Below are positions 1 through 11,271 of a stretch of 64,000 nucleotides of DNA, piece by piece. Every line of letters begins with the position of its first letter. Position 1 is the first letter of the stretch. A program made the position numbers and the translations under genes. Location of the stretch: positions 2,597,498 through 2,661,497 of the forward strand of contig CAXIPT010000005.1 of the NCBI GenBank assembly GCA_964030475.1. The letters run 5' to 3'. Under the pieces are notes generated by a model. The model was not told where the DNA came from, made no database searches, and worked only from the letters and a program-made list of their open reading frames with translations. The DNA comes from Tethya wilhelma (taxonomy: Eukaryota > Porifera > Demospongiae > Tethyida > Tethyidae).

Positions 1-108
1 TATGATGAACAGTGGGCCCGCAGAGGATACAAGCTACAAATACTAGCTGTTATAACGGTGGATGTCCCACGGACAGACAGGGAGCTAGGCTGGTACTGGC
101 AAAAAAAA

Positions 109-191
109 AGTGCCAAAATTGAGATATGCCTTGTTCCAATACTTTTTACTGCACTGTCCATTCCTACACTGAAATTTTTATTACTTGTAAA
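109..191. repeat. Right arm of a MITE family (partial)
   Basis: This stretch matches the right terminal arm of the element at 18653-18980: the same run from GAAATTGAGA through CCATTCCTACACT to the TTTTTATTACTTG end, with a few mismatches. The left arm is absent, so this is a broken copy. The family also appears at 12080-12389 and 13690-13967. Confidence 0.6.
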
Positions 192-2307
192 TTATTATAT
201 AGGAACCCAAAACTTTGTGTCGATCTGCATGTTTGGTATTTGTCTTCTCTGCATACGAGACAAACTTACACATTCTGGAACTGAACTATTGTTTTCACTA
301 CTAATGGAGACTGTACATTGTACAAAAATTGATACCAAAATCTTGCATGTCTTTCAATTATTGTAGGAAGACGTGTTTTGTATTGTCTTGGCTACTTAGA
401 GACATAAGCTTGAGTAGTTCATACATTTTGCAAATTGAATCTATGTTGTCTTACTATACTTGTAAGGATGTGCTGCATGTGTATAAATACATTGTACCAA
501 CTAAGATCTTCACTGCTAAGTTTTGGCTTCACTACTAATTAAGAGACATAAACTTATAGTACTTCACACAATATCGAATTGAGTCTACTTACTTCAAAAC
601 TATGTAAACTTTGTGAACCAGCTATCTATCATTTCGAGGCTTATACTTCACATCAGTCTTATTTGTATCCTTTTATGCTAAGTGTGTAATAGAACTTTAT
701 TAACCCTTGGTGCGCATGCGCAGCAGGGGTTATGGTAGTCGTGTTGTCTGTGTGTGTGTGTTCCAACTATATCTCAAGAACGGCAGCTCCAGTCTTCAAA
801 AGCGGCATACCAAGGTAAAATAATCGAGATTATCTAAAAAAATTACACAAAGAATTCAACAAAAGCCTGTAGTTCCTGAGATATGAAGCTTTTCAGCCTC
901 TTTGAGCGCTAAGCTTCGAGGCCACACCCATAATTTTGGGGGACGAGCCTGAGCGAGCTTCATAGCATAGACAGTAGAAGCTTAGCTACTGATATGANTA
1001 CAACCACCAAAAGCTGGCTGTACTGGCAGACTATCTCCAGTGTTGGCTATCACCACCACCAATATACCGATCAGAGACCAAACTAGTGACATATTCTATT
1101 GCCCTGTGTAGTGAAAGTAGTATTATGTGCTAGCTGGTGTTTCAATATCAGAATGACACTGAGTAGATTCTTAGTCTTATTCCTAACAAACTTACTCTAT
1201 TGTGCTCCTATTCAATCCAAAACTTTGGTCTTTTAAACTCAATGGTTTTAAATTTCAACTGCTTTAGAACTCTCCTTTTGTTTCAGTGAACAATGCCGAT
1301 ATGAAAGGTTTCTTCCTATATATCTTGTGTACTAATAATTGCTATTTTAGTTACATCATATTTGCGGTGTTGCTAGGCACTTGCAAAGGATGACAACTAT
1401 GGATCTAGATATGTAGACTATATAGATGTATTACCTACTAATCATTCATGAGGTTTAGTGTGACCAGTGTGTTTTGGTTTCAAAGTGTGAATGAGTGTAG
1501 TTTTGGGATAGTTAGCTAAAAAGTTAAAACTGAGATAGTACAAGCTGACCATATAATATAATTGAGATATTCTAACATGTATTGCTTTCAATAATTATAA
1601 ACTTGTGTTTTTGGGAAAATGATATCTATAGTATAGTACTACAAGTAACTGCAAGATTGTGTGTGCCACAATTATATCAATCCATCAACAACATGATTGC
1701 AAGTATATAGCTGCTACATGTACTTATAATTTGTGCTTTTCGTTAGTGATCAGCGATCAGTTGTTATCGTATAATGTTTATAGTGCCGAATGTTGCCACC
1801 ATAAGATGGTTCATAGTTTGGTTTATTTGAGTTTTTGTTTTTATTTCATTGTTTTTGAATGTTAGGTCGTTGTTTATGGTTTGCTTGGTTGAGTTTCATT
1901 AATACTGCTCAGTGTATTCTGTCTCTTTCCTTTCGCCTGATTTGTCAGGAATAGAACGAAACAGATTTGAACCTTTACTGTTTCTTTTGATAATACCTCT
2001 TGTCTAGAAGTAATGACTGGTTCACTTTCAACTCGAGCATGTGGACATTTAACACATGTCATTAATTCAACATTGCTGACCAACATACAAAGCAATGTGT
2101 GTTGTGTGACGATTATAATAACCATAAAGTTCTGAGACAGCTGTTGTCATGGCCTGTGATTGCTAGTCAAGCTTGTATCCATTCCTTTCTCAATACATAC
2201 ACATGGCAGTTATGTTTTGGCTTCTTTTGTCAGTGTATACTTACATTTATTGTAAACTGATTTTTATAATACATGCATGCACATTGATCATTGTTCTGTG
2301 GGTTCAG
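192..2307. other. Gene-free stretch upstream of the ASH-domain exons
   Basis: I see no exon that can be supported here. The open frames are short, AT-rich and lack homology I recognise. Around 700-960 there is repeat-like sequence with a TGCGCATGCGCA palindrome (711-722) and a GAGCCTGAGCGAGC motif. A single N sits at 998. Exons further upstream of the ASH-domain gene may lie here or outside the window, because its first recognised exon begins in mid-codon. Confidence 0.5.
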
Positions 2308-5300
2308 GAGAGCCCAAACTTCAAAAGCGTGGTAAATATCTCCTTCAACGGACTGTCAATATTGGAGATCCTGAGAGCAGATCCAGTCAACAAGCAGCAT
2401 TAGGTAGGTACAGTCAGTATTCACTTGCATATTATACAGTAATAATTTTGTCAACTCTACTAAAAGCTCCAAATTTTTGTGCCACTAAAGATTCATATAA
2501 GCCTATTTTTGCTGTTTAGAATTATTTTTTGTGAACATTATAACACCAACATGCTGCGCTCTAATTTCGATGGAAATTTTTTTCCGAATTGTCCAATCAC
2601 GAAATTTACTGAAGTATATTATTGTGCCACGAAAAGTTGGAGCTATAATAATATTTTATGGTATATTGGATTCAAGTATGTCCATAAAGTACTATATTAT
2701 GTGTTTTTTACATTGTATATAGATTATGCCAACAGTCTACTGCGAGATGGTCATGGGGCTTGCTTCTTGGTGACTCCTTCAAGCACGGACTTGCCTCCGT
2801 TTTCCTCTGTGACCCTCACTGTTACTGCATACAGTAATATGTGGGGAGAATACACTGATCAGCTCATCTGCAAGGTAAGCTGTTGCATTTCAATCATGGC
2901 TACTAGAAAGATGTTGCTCTACTTATTATGAGGACTGTGTGTAAAGGGCATTAGTAGGCCATGGATTGTAGCAAAACTTCCCTATAAGTCTGAGTTGTTA
3001 TGTAAGCCTATAGGAATACAGGCTCAGTGGTACTTTTAGGCAATTAATAGTTCCCACTAAACTGCCCATTCACATTCAATACCAGTGAATTAGTCTGAAG
3101 ATGTGCCATGTGGCTGCAGGGAAAGTCCTTCTGGTCGGAATTACTATGTACATTGGTAGAATGATTAGCACTGTTGGCTTTCAGTATGGCTTCATACTGA
3201 GTACGGTGATTTTTGTGACACAATATTTTGACCGTATATCACAAAAAACCGTATGTTGGCACTGAAATAATTTCTGATTCATGAAAATTGGTTCTTAACA
3301 ACAAAGACAGACTTTTCAAATACTTTTGTGCCACAAAAATTTGAGGTTGTACTGTATCGTACATATACAGAGTCAAATATCACTGCATAAGGTATAGTGT
3401 GATCAACTGAGACTGATANAAGTTTTTCGTCTACTAGACAATTAAAGTTTTATTGTGTAGGTTGTGTAATAATGATGTGGTTGGCTTTATTTGGAGTGTG
3501 TGTGTGTGTATTGCGTGAGTGATCATGATTGAGTGAGAGTAATGAAGTGAGACTGTTTTGTTTGTTCACTTTAAATAGTGTGTTCTATGAGACGTTTAGC
3601 TAACGTCACACGAGATTTCCATGTAAGCTAAAATAATACTCATGTACCCCGTACAACTCGATCAAATTGAATACTAGAATATAAGCACGTATTATAGAGG
3701 GGACAATTCACTGATAGAAGAGATCGAGCCCTTGAACTTCTTGCTGCAGAAATACCTCCTTCCTGCAATAATTCACTCTTTTCTACTTTCCGAATGTAAT
3801 GCCTGAACTGGCAGTGTTAGTTGCCCCTTGATGGTCACTTGGGGCTGGTGCAATCCTGTTTGATCTGTGCTTGAAAATAGAGGCCATTTTCTGTATCTTG
3901 TTGAAGAATACTCTCTTAACAGTTTTGTGAACTCCGATAATGAGAAATACGTATGTGGTGTACATAAGTTCAGATGAGTAGACAAGAACAAAGGAGATTG
4001 CTTCTGATTCTACAGCAACAAGACTCAGTGCAAAGTACACCACAGGAAGCAAGTAAAATATCGTTACCACCAGAGTTATTGATACCAAAATCTTTATCAC
4101 TGACCTTACAGTTCCTGTGTTTTCCAGGGTGTTGCGTTTCACATAGCGGTGTGTTCGAGTGTTGAATACAAAGATTGTGACAAGAGAAGGAATGTAGTCA
4201 AATACAATTACAAAGACATTGAGAATAACACTTGGTTCAATTCCTCCTGTATAGTAGTATGGCCCTATCGCATCAGTGCACAAAGAGCCTCTTCTTGTGA
4301 GTGTTTCCAAAGGTAGCTCAATTGTAAACCTCAGCACGCCGAGGATTAGTGGAACTACTATAGCAAATGTTTGTAGCAGCACAGCTAGCCTCAGTGTACT
4401 TTTCTTGGTGAAGGTTTTCTTTACAACCACAAACAGTATCACTGAAAGAGAGACGGTTGTACTGACAAGCGTGGCTTGAAAGAAATAAATGAGTGACCAG
4501 AATAGAGAAGACCCATCTGTTGAACAGTCTCCTATTATTGGCCTGTCAGTGATCAAACTCAGGTCCAAGGGTAGGCCATAGATGGTGGGTCCCACCATAG
4601 AGAGTACTTCGATGAAAATAAACACTGCTGAAATGGGACTCTTTGTCTTCTTGAAGTCGGAGACTAGAACAATTGTTGTCGGTGGTCCAACAAGGAGACA
4701 TGGTATCACCACTAGGAGGATGTGGGCTACTCCTGTTATAGTGAATATTATGGCTGAAGCATCATCACTAAAATCAGTGGTGGTAATATTGAGAATAGTG
4801 TCATTTCCCATGGCAGCTATCTGGCCTGTGAATAGTTACTAAATTCTGATAGTCTTTTCGACTATGCTAAACATTGGTGTATTTCACACTTTTGGATACC
4901 ATAACTATGTCTTATTACTTTAACACAATGTCTTGTGGGACAGGCTTGAAAGAAATTTTGCCATTTGCATGATTGCTTTGAATATACATGGTATATTTTA
5001 TGTTCTTCTGCTTCAACTTTTGTCTGATAATGGTGTTTTCAAACTGAAAGTGTCATCCTTTCCTCTCCATAACTTCAGAGTTCATACTATTAAAGTCCAT
5101 CTAGTTTGAGAAAACTGGTTGAATAACTTTCTTATTATCCAACCAATTTCAAATTCAAGCGCCGTTGGAATATGCATGTTCTTCTAGTTTTTGGGTTGCT
5201 TTTCCAGCTTGCTATAATATTATATACTTTACCAGTTGAAAGTTAGCCATGCATAAAATATTGACTGCCATGTATAAACAACATTGTGAATCTCGTCATG

Positions 5301-6427
5301 AACCACATGCTTTTAACTTCCAGCAGCATTCTCAATTCAGATCGACTCTACATGTATTCAATTTGTATGTGCATACCTTATTGTTGTCATACTCAACTCC
5401 AACTGTATTTCCTCCAGGTGGTGAACAGTGTGAATGTGAGTCATGGGTTCACTCTGATCAACTCCAGCCCAGCCCTCCTTCAGTTCAACTGCTCCACCTC
5501 AACTCAATATTTCACCATCACCAATGTGTCTACAGTGCACGAGTTTAGAGAGTGCATCACACTTAAACCTCAACAAAATGTTACAGTAAGTTTTTGTACC
5601 TACTTTGTAGAAGCCTGAGCTCTGTTACCATCACTGTACTGAGTATACGTATAGCAGCAATGTATTCTGTGTTGTTAAATCAATTTTTTTATTTGTTTAT
5701 GGTTTGTTTGTTTGTTTGTTTGTTTGTTTGTTTGTTTGTTTGTTTGTTTGGCTATAACAGTTCAGTGTAGCATTCACGCTCTCACTGGATGATTTGATTG
5801 AGAAAACAAGAGATGCTCCTCCTTCTGATAAAACACTCACCTATGAAGATGTTCTTCAAATAGAGTACACAACTGGAGCAAAGCAAGTAGGTTTTGTATA
5901 CAGTAATCTAATAATAGTAATTTGGTAATTCACTTCATATAGTTGTAGAGTAGATGAAGTATTTGTGGCACAAAAGGTTCATTTGTAATAGCCTGTCTTT
6001 GCCATCAAAACTGTTACATGATGTACTGCACATGCAATGTATTTCACCTTCTGTTTTAAGCCTGAAATAAAATCAGTTCAATTGATACATAATTATGATG
6101 TAATCACCAAAGTAGATTGTACCACGAAAGTTGGGAACATTACAATACAATCAATATTACTGTTTAATTTGTAGGTGTTTTCTCTGAAGGCAAGTATTAT
6201 TCTTCCCAAACTGGACATTTCAAAGACTATTTTAGATTTTGGCAATTGTCTCTTGGGAACGTCTGTCTCTACCAATGTCAAACTGACCAACACCACTGGT
6301 TCCTCAGTACCATGGGCCGCTACCGTCTCCCCAGGTAATGTACACCCTTCTTCTGTAAGATCATTGTACACTATGTACACACTAACTAGTAGGAATTAAA
6401 ACCCTGATCAATGTTGTATGTGGTCTC

Positions 6428-6474
<47 letters not shown>

Positions 6475-7600
6475 AGTTGAAAGAAGTTGTGTTTGTTGAT
6501 TGTGAAGATGGTCTGCTTCCCCCTCACCTCGCTGATGGGAGACTCAGTTCTCAATTACTACTAGTGACATTCATTCCAAGGTTAGTGTGTCTTACCACCA
6601 GATCTGAGGGTAGATGTGCTAGATCTTTTTAAATGCACTATAAGTGTAATCATTATTGCTTTAGTAGTATGCCCAGTGGCTATATATCTAAAGTTGGTAC
6701 AAAAGCTAGCACATAGATAGAGAAAACAAGATTGGATGCTTTTACATCTTATTCTTTGTTTTTTTATCTTCTAAAACTTGTTCAAAGTTAACTTATTGAG
6801 ATCTGGCCGTCTGTGGCATTATAGACTTACTGCATGTGGAACTCGGTTTGATGGCATTTGCTTAGCTCTAGGGGGTGACATAGGATCGGAAGTGGGTGTG
6901 GCTAACAAATTTTTCCGCCGCACTTTGCGTGCAATACTTTTTTCCTCTCCCAATGGTAAAATTCTGTATGAAACCCTGGTAATGGTCCCCATTTGATTAT
7001 CACAGTGTATATAGTGAAGTGAATATAGCTATGCTCTCCGCCCTCGGGTTTACTCAATATTGCCAAGTGTATTTCCATAAACACCCTAGTAGGCATGATC
7101 TAAATTGCTTGTATCCCACCACTTACACCACTTACACTTGTCTCTAGCTTCTTCCCACTTTTGAGTGCAGTTTTGACTTGAACAAGAGTTTAGTCAACTT
7201 TGGCAGTTTCTTAAACGGCACCCAGGATAATATGAAGGGGAAAATCGAGGGAAACGGTTTTCCCGAAACGGTTCGGTTTTCCCCTTGCTCAAATGTGTTA
7301 ATAGTATGGCTTCCCAGTTTGCAACGTAGCAGTGACAAGAAGCCCAATGTGTATAGCTTTTTGTATACTCAAACTCTAGCTTAATGGATGTAATTATTTG
7401 TCTTCAGATGAATATCTACCATTTCCTTTGCATCCCCCTTATGTTTACGCCATGATTACATGTACACACACAGTCATGAGACAAGTTATGTGGGTTCTAT
7501 CACCCTACAAGAGCTGATAACAGAAGAAACTCTGACAATCAACATCACTGGGTATGGATCACCAGATGAACAGTACTGCCAGAAACTAAACCAGAAATGA
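2308..7600 (+). CDS. ASH/MSP-domain protein, C-terminal exons (DLEC1/HYDIN-like)
   Basis: Exons: 2308-2403, 2723-2874, 5418-5585, 5761-5886, 6175-6334, 6475-6580 and 7474-7600, ending in TGA. All have GT-AG boundaries and phases match throughout. The protein shows beta-strand repeats typical of ASH (ASPM-SPD2-Hydin)/MSP domains, for example LDFGNCLLGTSVSTNVKLTN followed by PW, and a final strand with LTINITGYGSPDE before the stop. Such proteins (DLEC1, HYDIN, CFAP families) are usually ciliary or flagellar, which would fit choanocyte cilia (inference). The first exon starts with two bases of a split codon, so the N-terminal part lies upstream and is not recognised. The 2.5-kb intron 2875-5417 holds a GPCR gene on the other strand. 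Assignment to DLEC1 rather than another ASH protein is tentative. Confidence 0.72.
3783..4811 (-). CDS. Intronless seven-transmembrane receptor (orphan GPCR)
   Basis: A single open frame of 342 residues starts at ATG 4811. Seven hydrophobic segments lie at about residues 20-45, 58-80, 100-130, 143-165, 190-220, 240-268 and 275-298. The short N-terminus has N-glycosylation sites (NDT, NIT). After TM7 comes a basic stretch (HKTVKRVFF) that could form helix 8, then a Ser/Thr-rich tail. The classical DRY motif after TM3 is missing; the sequence there is VVVKKTFTKK. TM7 has no clear NPxxY. It is therefore a divergent, probably sponge-type receptor with unknown ligand. Being intronless and antisense inside an intron of the ASH-domain gene suggests a retroposed or independently inserted gene, or simple nesting. 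No frameshift or stop breaks it. Confidence 0.8.
   Translation of the reverse strand: MGNDTILNITTTDFSDDASAIIFTITGVAHILLVVIPCLLVGPPTTIVLVSDFKKTKSPISAVFIFIEVLSMVGPTIYGLPLDLSLITDRPIIGDCSTDGSSLFWSLIYFFQATLVSTTVSLSVILFVVVKKTFTKKSTLRLAVLLQTFAIVVPLILGVLRFTIELPLETLTRRGSLCTDAIGPYYYTGGIEPSVILNVFVIVFDYIPSLVTIFVFNTRTHRYVKRNTLENTGTVRSVIKILVSITLVVTIFYLLPVVYFALSLVAVESEAISFVLVYSSELMYTTYVFLIIGVHKTVKRVFFNKIQKMASIFKHRSNRIAPAPSDHQGATNTASSGITFGK
5091..5160. repeat. Partial MITE arm, TAAAGTCCATCTRGTTTGAG family
   Basis: It begins TAAAGTCCATCTAGTTTGAG and then shares the GAATAACTTTCTTATTATCCAA stretch with the copy at 40534-40702. Related copies lie at 35186-35426 and 44004-44209. No matching opposite arm is evident. 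Confidence 0.45.
5702..5750. repeat. (TTTG)n microsatellite
   Basis: About twelve tandem GTTT units lie directly upstream of the acceptor of the exon at 5761-5886. Confidence 0.95.
6429..6471. repeat. (GT)n microsatellite
   Basis: A pure GT run sits immediately before the acceptor of the exon at 6475-6580 and forms part of its intron end. Confidence 0.95.
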
Positions 7601-7743
7601 AACAGTATTATTATTATTAAACTTGATTGTACAAAGTATGGTGACTTTAAATGTTTATCTATCAATCATGTGTATGTATAATATTATAGGACTCAATAAG
7701 TCAGATAAAAGGGATCAGGCCACAATCTTATTCTAGTATTATT

Positions 7744-8949
7744 CTACTTCATTTTTTTCTTCTCCATACACTCCTTAGCAGATTTGGCAAACACTTCTTT
7801 CCAGGGTGGTAATTCTGGCCATCCCAGTTCTTTGTGAGCACGAGCACTTGAAAATGTGTAGGTCCGCTCCATAAATTTTAATCCTTCTAAATTTAGGTAC
7901 GGACTGATAGTGACAACTCCAGTCAGTTGGTACACAGCAACGTTAATGTAAGCTAACACTCGTAGCAGGGATGTGGACACTGATCTTACTTTTGTGCCAA
8001 CCACCAATGCTAAAAATTCCTTGATCTCACGTTGGGTAGGTATGCCCTCCAAGCAAAGGTTGTATGCTCTACCAGCAGCAACTGAATCCAGCCCTTCTTT
8101 ACTCAGTTTCTTGTCTGCCAGTAAGTGAGCATCAGCTACAGCTCTGATGGGAACATAGGGATATTTGTTAGTCCCTTCATCAAAGTATGACAAGTCAGCC
8201 AGCCATATCTTCATGAACGTCTCACTGACCAGACCAGCTGGCCTCAGGACACATGTGAGTAGACCGTCTGTCCCATTAGCCTTTCGTACTGCTCTCTCTG
8301 CAGCTCCCTTTGTGCCACAGTAGGCTGTATATGGCTTGTCGGGATAAGGGTAGCTTTCATCAGCATTGTCGAGGATTTGCTTTGGATCTTTGCTCATGAC
8401 AACAGACACAGAGCTAGTGTAGATAAGTTTCTTCACTTGACTTTCTTTAGATGCCTTTATGACACTTTCTGTGCCACCTAAATTTACTTTGTTCATCAGC
8501 TGAGCACTAGCAGACAACTGTGGTACAATACTTGCGACATGAAACACGACATCAATGTCCCTGAAGGCCACTAAGAGATCGTCACAGTTGGTGATGTCTG
8601 CTTGAATGTACCGACAGATCTCTGGGTTACGATTTGAGTCTTCTGGTAACAGTATGTCCAGTGAGTGTACATTGTAGCCACCATCTTCCACCAGACACTG
8701 AACCATCTCCCTCCCCAGAGTGCCATTTCCACCTGTTACCAAAGCATTCACTTTCCCCTCAGTGGCCTTCTTCATCTCAACGTTCCTGTAAGTGACAACG
8801 CCTCGTTTTCCTCTCCATCTTCTGTAGAGGAAGTAGAGTGTGCCCACCAAGGCAGCAAGGACGAACAAGTTGAAGGAACTGCTCAAGATCCAGCTCCAAG
8901 GACGGTACAGAGGAGGGTACCCTGAAGACCATTCCTTCTCAGCATGCAT
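7744..8949 (-). CDS. Membrane-anchored 3-beta-HSD/NSDHL-like dehydrogenase, copy 1
   Basis: Intronless frame of 401 residues. It is an extended short-chain dehydrogenase/reductase. An N-terminal transmembrane helix (SSSFNLFVLAALVGTLYFLY) is followed by a basic YRRWRGKRG stop-transfer, then the Rossmann motif TGGNGTLG and the catalytic Y-x-x-x-K as YCGTK. The C-terminus KKKMK carries a KKxx di-lysine ER-retrieval motif, so an ER-membrane enzyme facing the cytosol is inferred. The family oxidises or isomerises hydroxysteroids and sterols with NAD(P); the substrate here is unknown. Compared with copies 2 and 3, the upstream start has become ATA and four bases (ATGC) are inserted in the leader. 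Translation must begin at the internal ATG 8949, losing about nine residues but keeping the helix. Two residues in the YPFEPLY segment are also missing. Confidence 0.85.
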   Translation of the reverse strand: MHAEKEWSSGYPPLYRPWSWILSSSFNLFVLAALVGTLYFLYRRWRGKRGVVTYRNVEMKKATEGKVNALVTGGNGTLGREMVQCLVEDGGYNVHSLDILLPEDSNRNPEICRYIQADITNCDDLLVAFRDIDVVFHVASIVPQLSASAQLMNKVNLGGTESVIKASKESQVKKLIYTSSVSVVMSKDPKQILDNADESYPYPDKPYTAYCGTKGAAERAVRKANGTDGLLTCVLRPAGLVSETFMKIWLADLSYFDEGTNKYPYVPIRAVADAHLLADKKLSKEGLDSVAAGRAYNLCLEGIPTQREIKEFLALVVGTKVRSVSTSLLRVLAYINVAVYQLTGVVTISPYLNLEGLKFMERTYTFSSARAHKELGWPELPPWKEVFAKSAKECMEKKKMK

Positions 8950-9230
8950 GCTTGCTTAGCATGACAGGACTAACTATTTTGTACCCAGTATAGAGTATTC
9001 TCTGAGCCAAGGGTTTGGAATATATTATATTATTTTAACTGATGCATGAGTCTGGATCATGATGACCCCTTTATGTAGAATCTCATGATCATGCATGCCA
9101 CAGATGCCACATCATAGCCTCATGGAACCCATAAGCTATTCAAGATGCCACATGGGTTTCTCATACATGCATTGCAGCTGTGATTTTTAGTTGCTGAACA
9201 TAACCCCCTCATTGATAGATACAGTCATGA

Positions 9231-9397
9231 GTTCCTCATATGAGGAACAATGTGGCCATGCAATAGAAACATATAATTATACACACGTTGCCATGGGCAA
9301 TGTAATTTACATGCATACATTGAATCTGGATGGGTTCCTCGTGAGGAACTGTACTGTGTTATGGTTAAGTCATTGTGGTAGGTTCCTCATGAGGAAC
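9231..9397. promoter_or_regulatory. Cluster of three palindromes, GTTCCTC(A/G)T(AT)GAGGAAC
   Basis: Perfect palindromes lie at 9231-9248 (18 nt), 9334-9349 (16 nt, centre CGTG broken by one base pair) and 9382-9397 (16 nt, GTTCCTCATGAGGAAC). They sit 280-450 bp upstream of dehydrogenase copy 1. Similar sites occur at 12501-12516 and 12630-12645 and in the duplicated segment at 14079-14094 and 14208-14223. They could be protein-binding sites, or parts of a dispersed repeat; surrounding words (GGAACTATGTGGCC) also recur. Confidence 0.4.
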
Positions 9398-10038
9398 TAT
9401 ATTCAATTCAATATCTTGTCAGTTGTGGTTAAACCTATAAATACAGTGAAACCTCTGAACAAGGGGGGGGGGCGGAACTGAATATAAATTTAGCTTGTTT
9501 ATAATATTATTTTGTCCTTTTCTTGGAGATTCTGTTTGTATTGCTACAATAGGGAATTGGAAATTTGGGAACGTTTCAAGAATAATAATTGTCCTTTGTT
9601 GAGAGGTTTATAATACAGTGCTCCTTAGAATATTATATATATATATCTTGATCGGAGGTTCTGCTATATATAGGGATACTTTCAATCAGAGCGGGGCTTT
9701 GTCCAGCGCTAGCCAAGTCAGACTCTGCAGGTTCTGATGATATTGGCCCCATATCTTATACACATGCTCTAGCTCTACATTGCCCCTCCATCATATTTTC
9801 AAATTAATTGTCTATAATTATTATCTCTGTGGTACAATATGGAAAATTAATGGAATGTTCATAGTCAACGGTACCGGTCTCAACTCCCCTATTTATGCAT
9901 GCAGTAACCGTTAGTGAGTCAGCCTCCTTCAATTCAGTTTAATTGATCACGTGTTTCTCAATAATGTACATAATTAATATAATAACAATGTCAGATAAAA
10001 GGCACCAAGCCACATGTAATCTCAATTCAACAATTATT
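9398..10038. other. Intergenic stretch between dehydrogenase copies 1 and 2
   Basis: No gene is seen. A degenerate inverted-repeat element is suggested by TACAGTGAAACCTCTGAACAA near 9441 and a GTTGAGAGGTTTATAATACAGTG end near 9600-9620. The rest is AT-rich. Confidence 0.4.
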
Positions 10039-11271
10039 CTACTTCATTTTTTTCTTGTCCATACACTCCTTGGCCAATTTAGCAAACACTTCTTTCCAAG
10101 GTGGTAATTCAGGCCAGCCTAGTTCTTTGTGAGCACGAGCACTTGAAATTGTGTACGGGCGTTCCATAAATTTTAATCCTTCCAAACTGAGATATGGACT
10201 GATAGCAACGACTCCAGTCAGTTGGTACACAGCAACATTAATGTAAGCTAACACTCGTAGCAGGAATGTTGACATTGATCTTACTTTTGTACCAATCACC
10301 GAACCTAAAAATTCGTTGATCTCACGTTGGGTAGCTGTGTCCTCCATGCAAAGGTTATATGCACTACCAGCAGCAACTGAATCCAGCCCTTCTTTATTCA
10401 GTTTCTTGTCTGCCAGTAAGTGAGCATCAGCTACAGCTCTGATGGGAACAAAGAGATATTTATTAGCCCCTTTATCTAAATAGGACAAGTCAGCCAGCCA
10501 CATCCTCATGAATTTCTCACTAACCAGACAAGCTGGCCTCAGGGCACATGTGAGTAGACCATCAGTCCCATTGGCCTTTCGTATTGCTCTCTCTGCAGCT
10601 CCCTTTGTGGCACAGTAGGCTGTAAATGGCTTATCAGGAAAGGGGTAGCTTTCATCAACATTGTTGACAATTTGTTTTGGATCTTTGCTCAGGACAACAG
10701 ACACAGAACTAGTATAGATAAGTCTCTTCACATGACTTTCCTTTGATGCCTTTATGACACTTTCTGTGCCACCTAAATTTACTTTATTCATCAGCTGAGC
10801 ACTAGCAGACAACTGTGGTACAATACCAGCAACATGAAACACAACATCGATGTCCCTAAAGGCCACCAACAGATCGTCACAGTTGGTGATGTCTGCTTGA
10901 ATGTACCGACAGATCTCTGGGTTACGATTTGAGTCTTCTGGTAACAGTATGTCCAGTGAGTGTACATTGTAGCCACCATCTTCCAAGAGGCACTTAACTA
11001 TCTCCCTCCCCAGCGTGCCATTTCCACCTGTTACCAAAGCATTCACTTTCCCCTCAGTGGCCTTCTTCACCTCCACGTTCCTGTAAGTAACAACGCCTCG
11101 TTTATCTCTCCATCTTCTGTAGAGGAAGTAGAGTGTGCCCAACAAGGCAGCAAGAACGAACAAGTTAAAGGAACTGCTCAAGATCCAGCTCCAAGGATGG
11201 TACAGAGGCTCGAAAGGGTACTCTGAAGACCACTCCTTCTCAGCATGCTTGGTAAGAACAGAACAAACCAT
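10039..11271 (-). CDS. Membrane-anchored 3-beta-HSD/NSDHL-like dehydrogenase, copy 2
   Basis: Intronless, 410 residues from ATG 11271, the same length as copy 3. The frame extends seven codons further only through a TTG, so the ATG in the MVCSVL context is chosen. The N-terminal helix, TGGNGTLG nucleotide-binding loop, YCATK active site and KKKMK tail are all intact. It differs from the other copies by scattered substitutions, for example DKGANKYLF where copies 1 and 3 have DEGTNK. Both ends of the frame match copy 3, so it looks functional. Expected role: NAD(P)-dependent oxidation or isomerisation of a hydroxysteroid or sterol at the ER surface (family knowledge); the actual substrate cannot be read from sequence. 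Confidence 0.88.
   Translation of the reverse strand: MVCSVLTKHAEKEWSSEYPFEPLYHPWSWILSSSFNLFVLAALLGTLYFLYRRWRDKRGVVTYRNVEVKKATEGKVNALVTGGNGTLGREIVKCLLEDGGYNVHSLDILLPEDSNRNPEICRYIQADITNCDDLLVAFRDIDVVFHVAGIVPQLSASAQLMNKVNLGGTESVIKASKESHVKRLIYTSSVSVVLSKDPKQIVNNVDESYPFPDKPFTAYCATKGAAERAIRKANGTDGLLTCALRPACLVSEKFMRMWLADLSYLDKGANKYLFVPIRAVADAHLLADKKLNKEGLDSVAAGSAYNLCMEDTATQREINEFLGSVIGTKVRSMSTFLLRVLAYINVAVYQLTGVVAISPYLSLEGLKFMERPYTISSARAHKELGWPELPPWKEVFAKLAKECMDKKKMK

Noticed and set aside
1874..2125. 83-residue minus-strand frame
   Set aside because: No domain, no splice context and AT-rich composition; probably chance.
7022..7390. Possible extra exon of the ASH-domain gene near 7147-7200
   Set aside because: The frame stops after about 11 codons; exon 6475-6580 joins 7474-7600 directly in phase.
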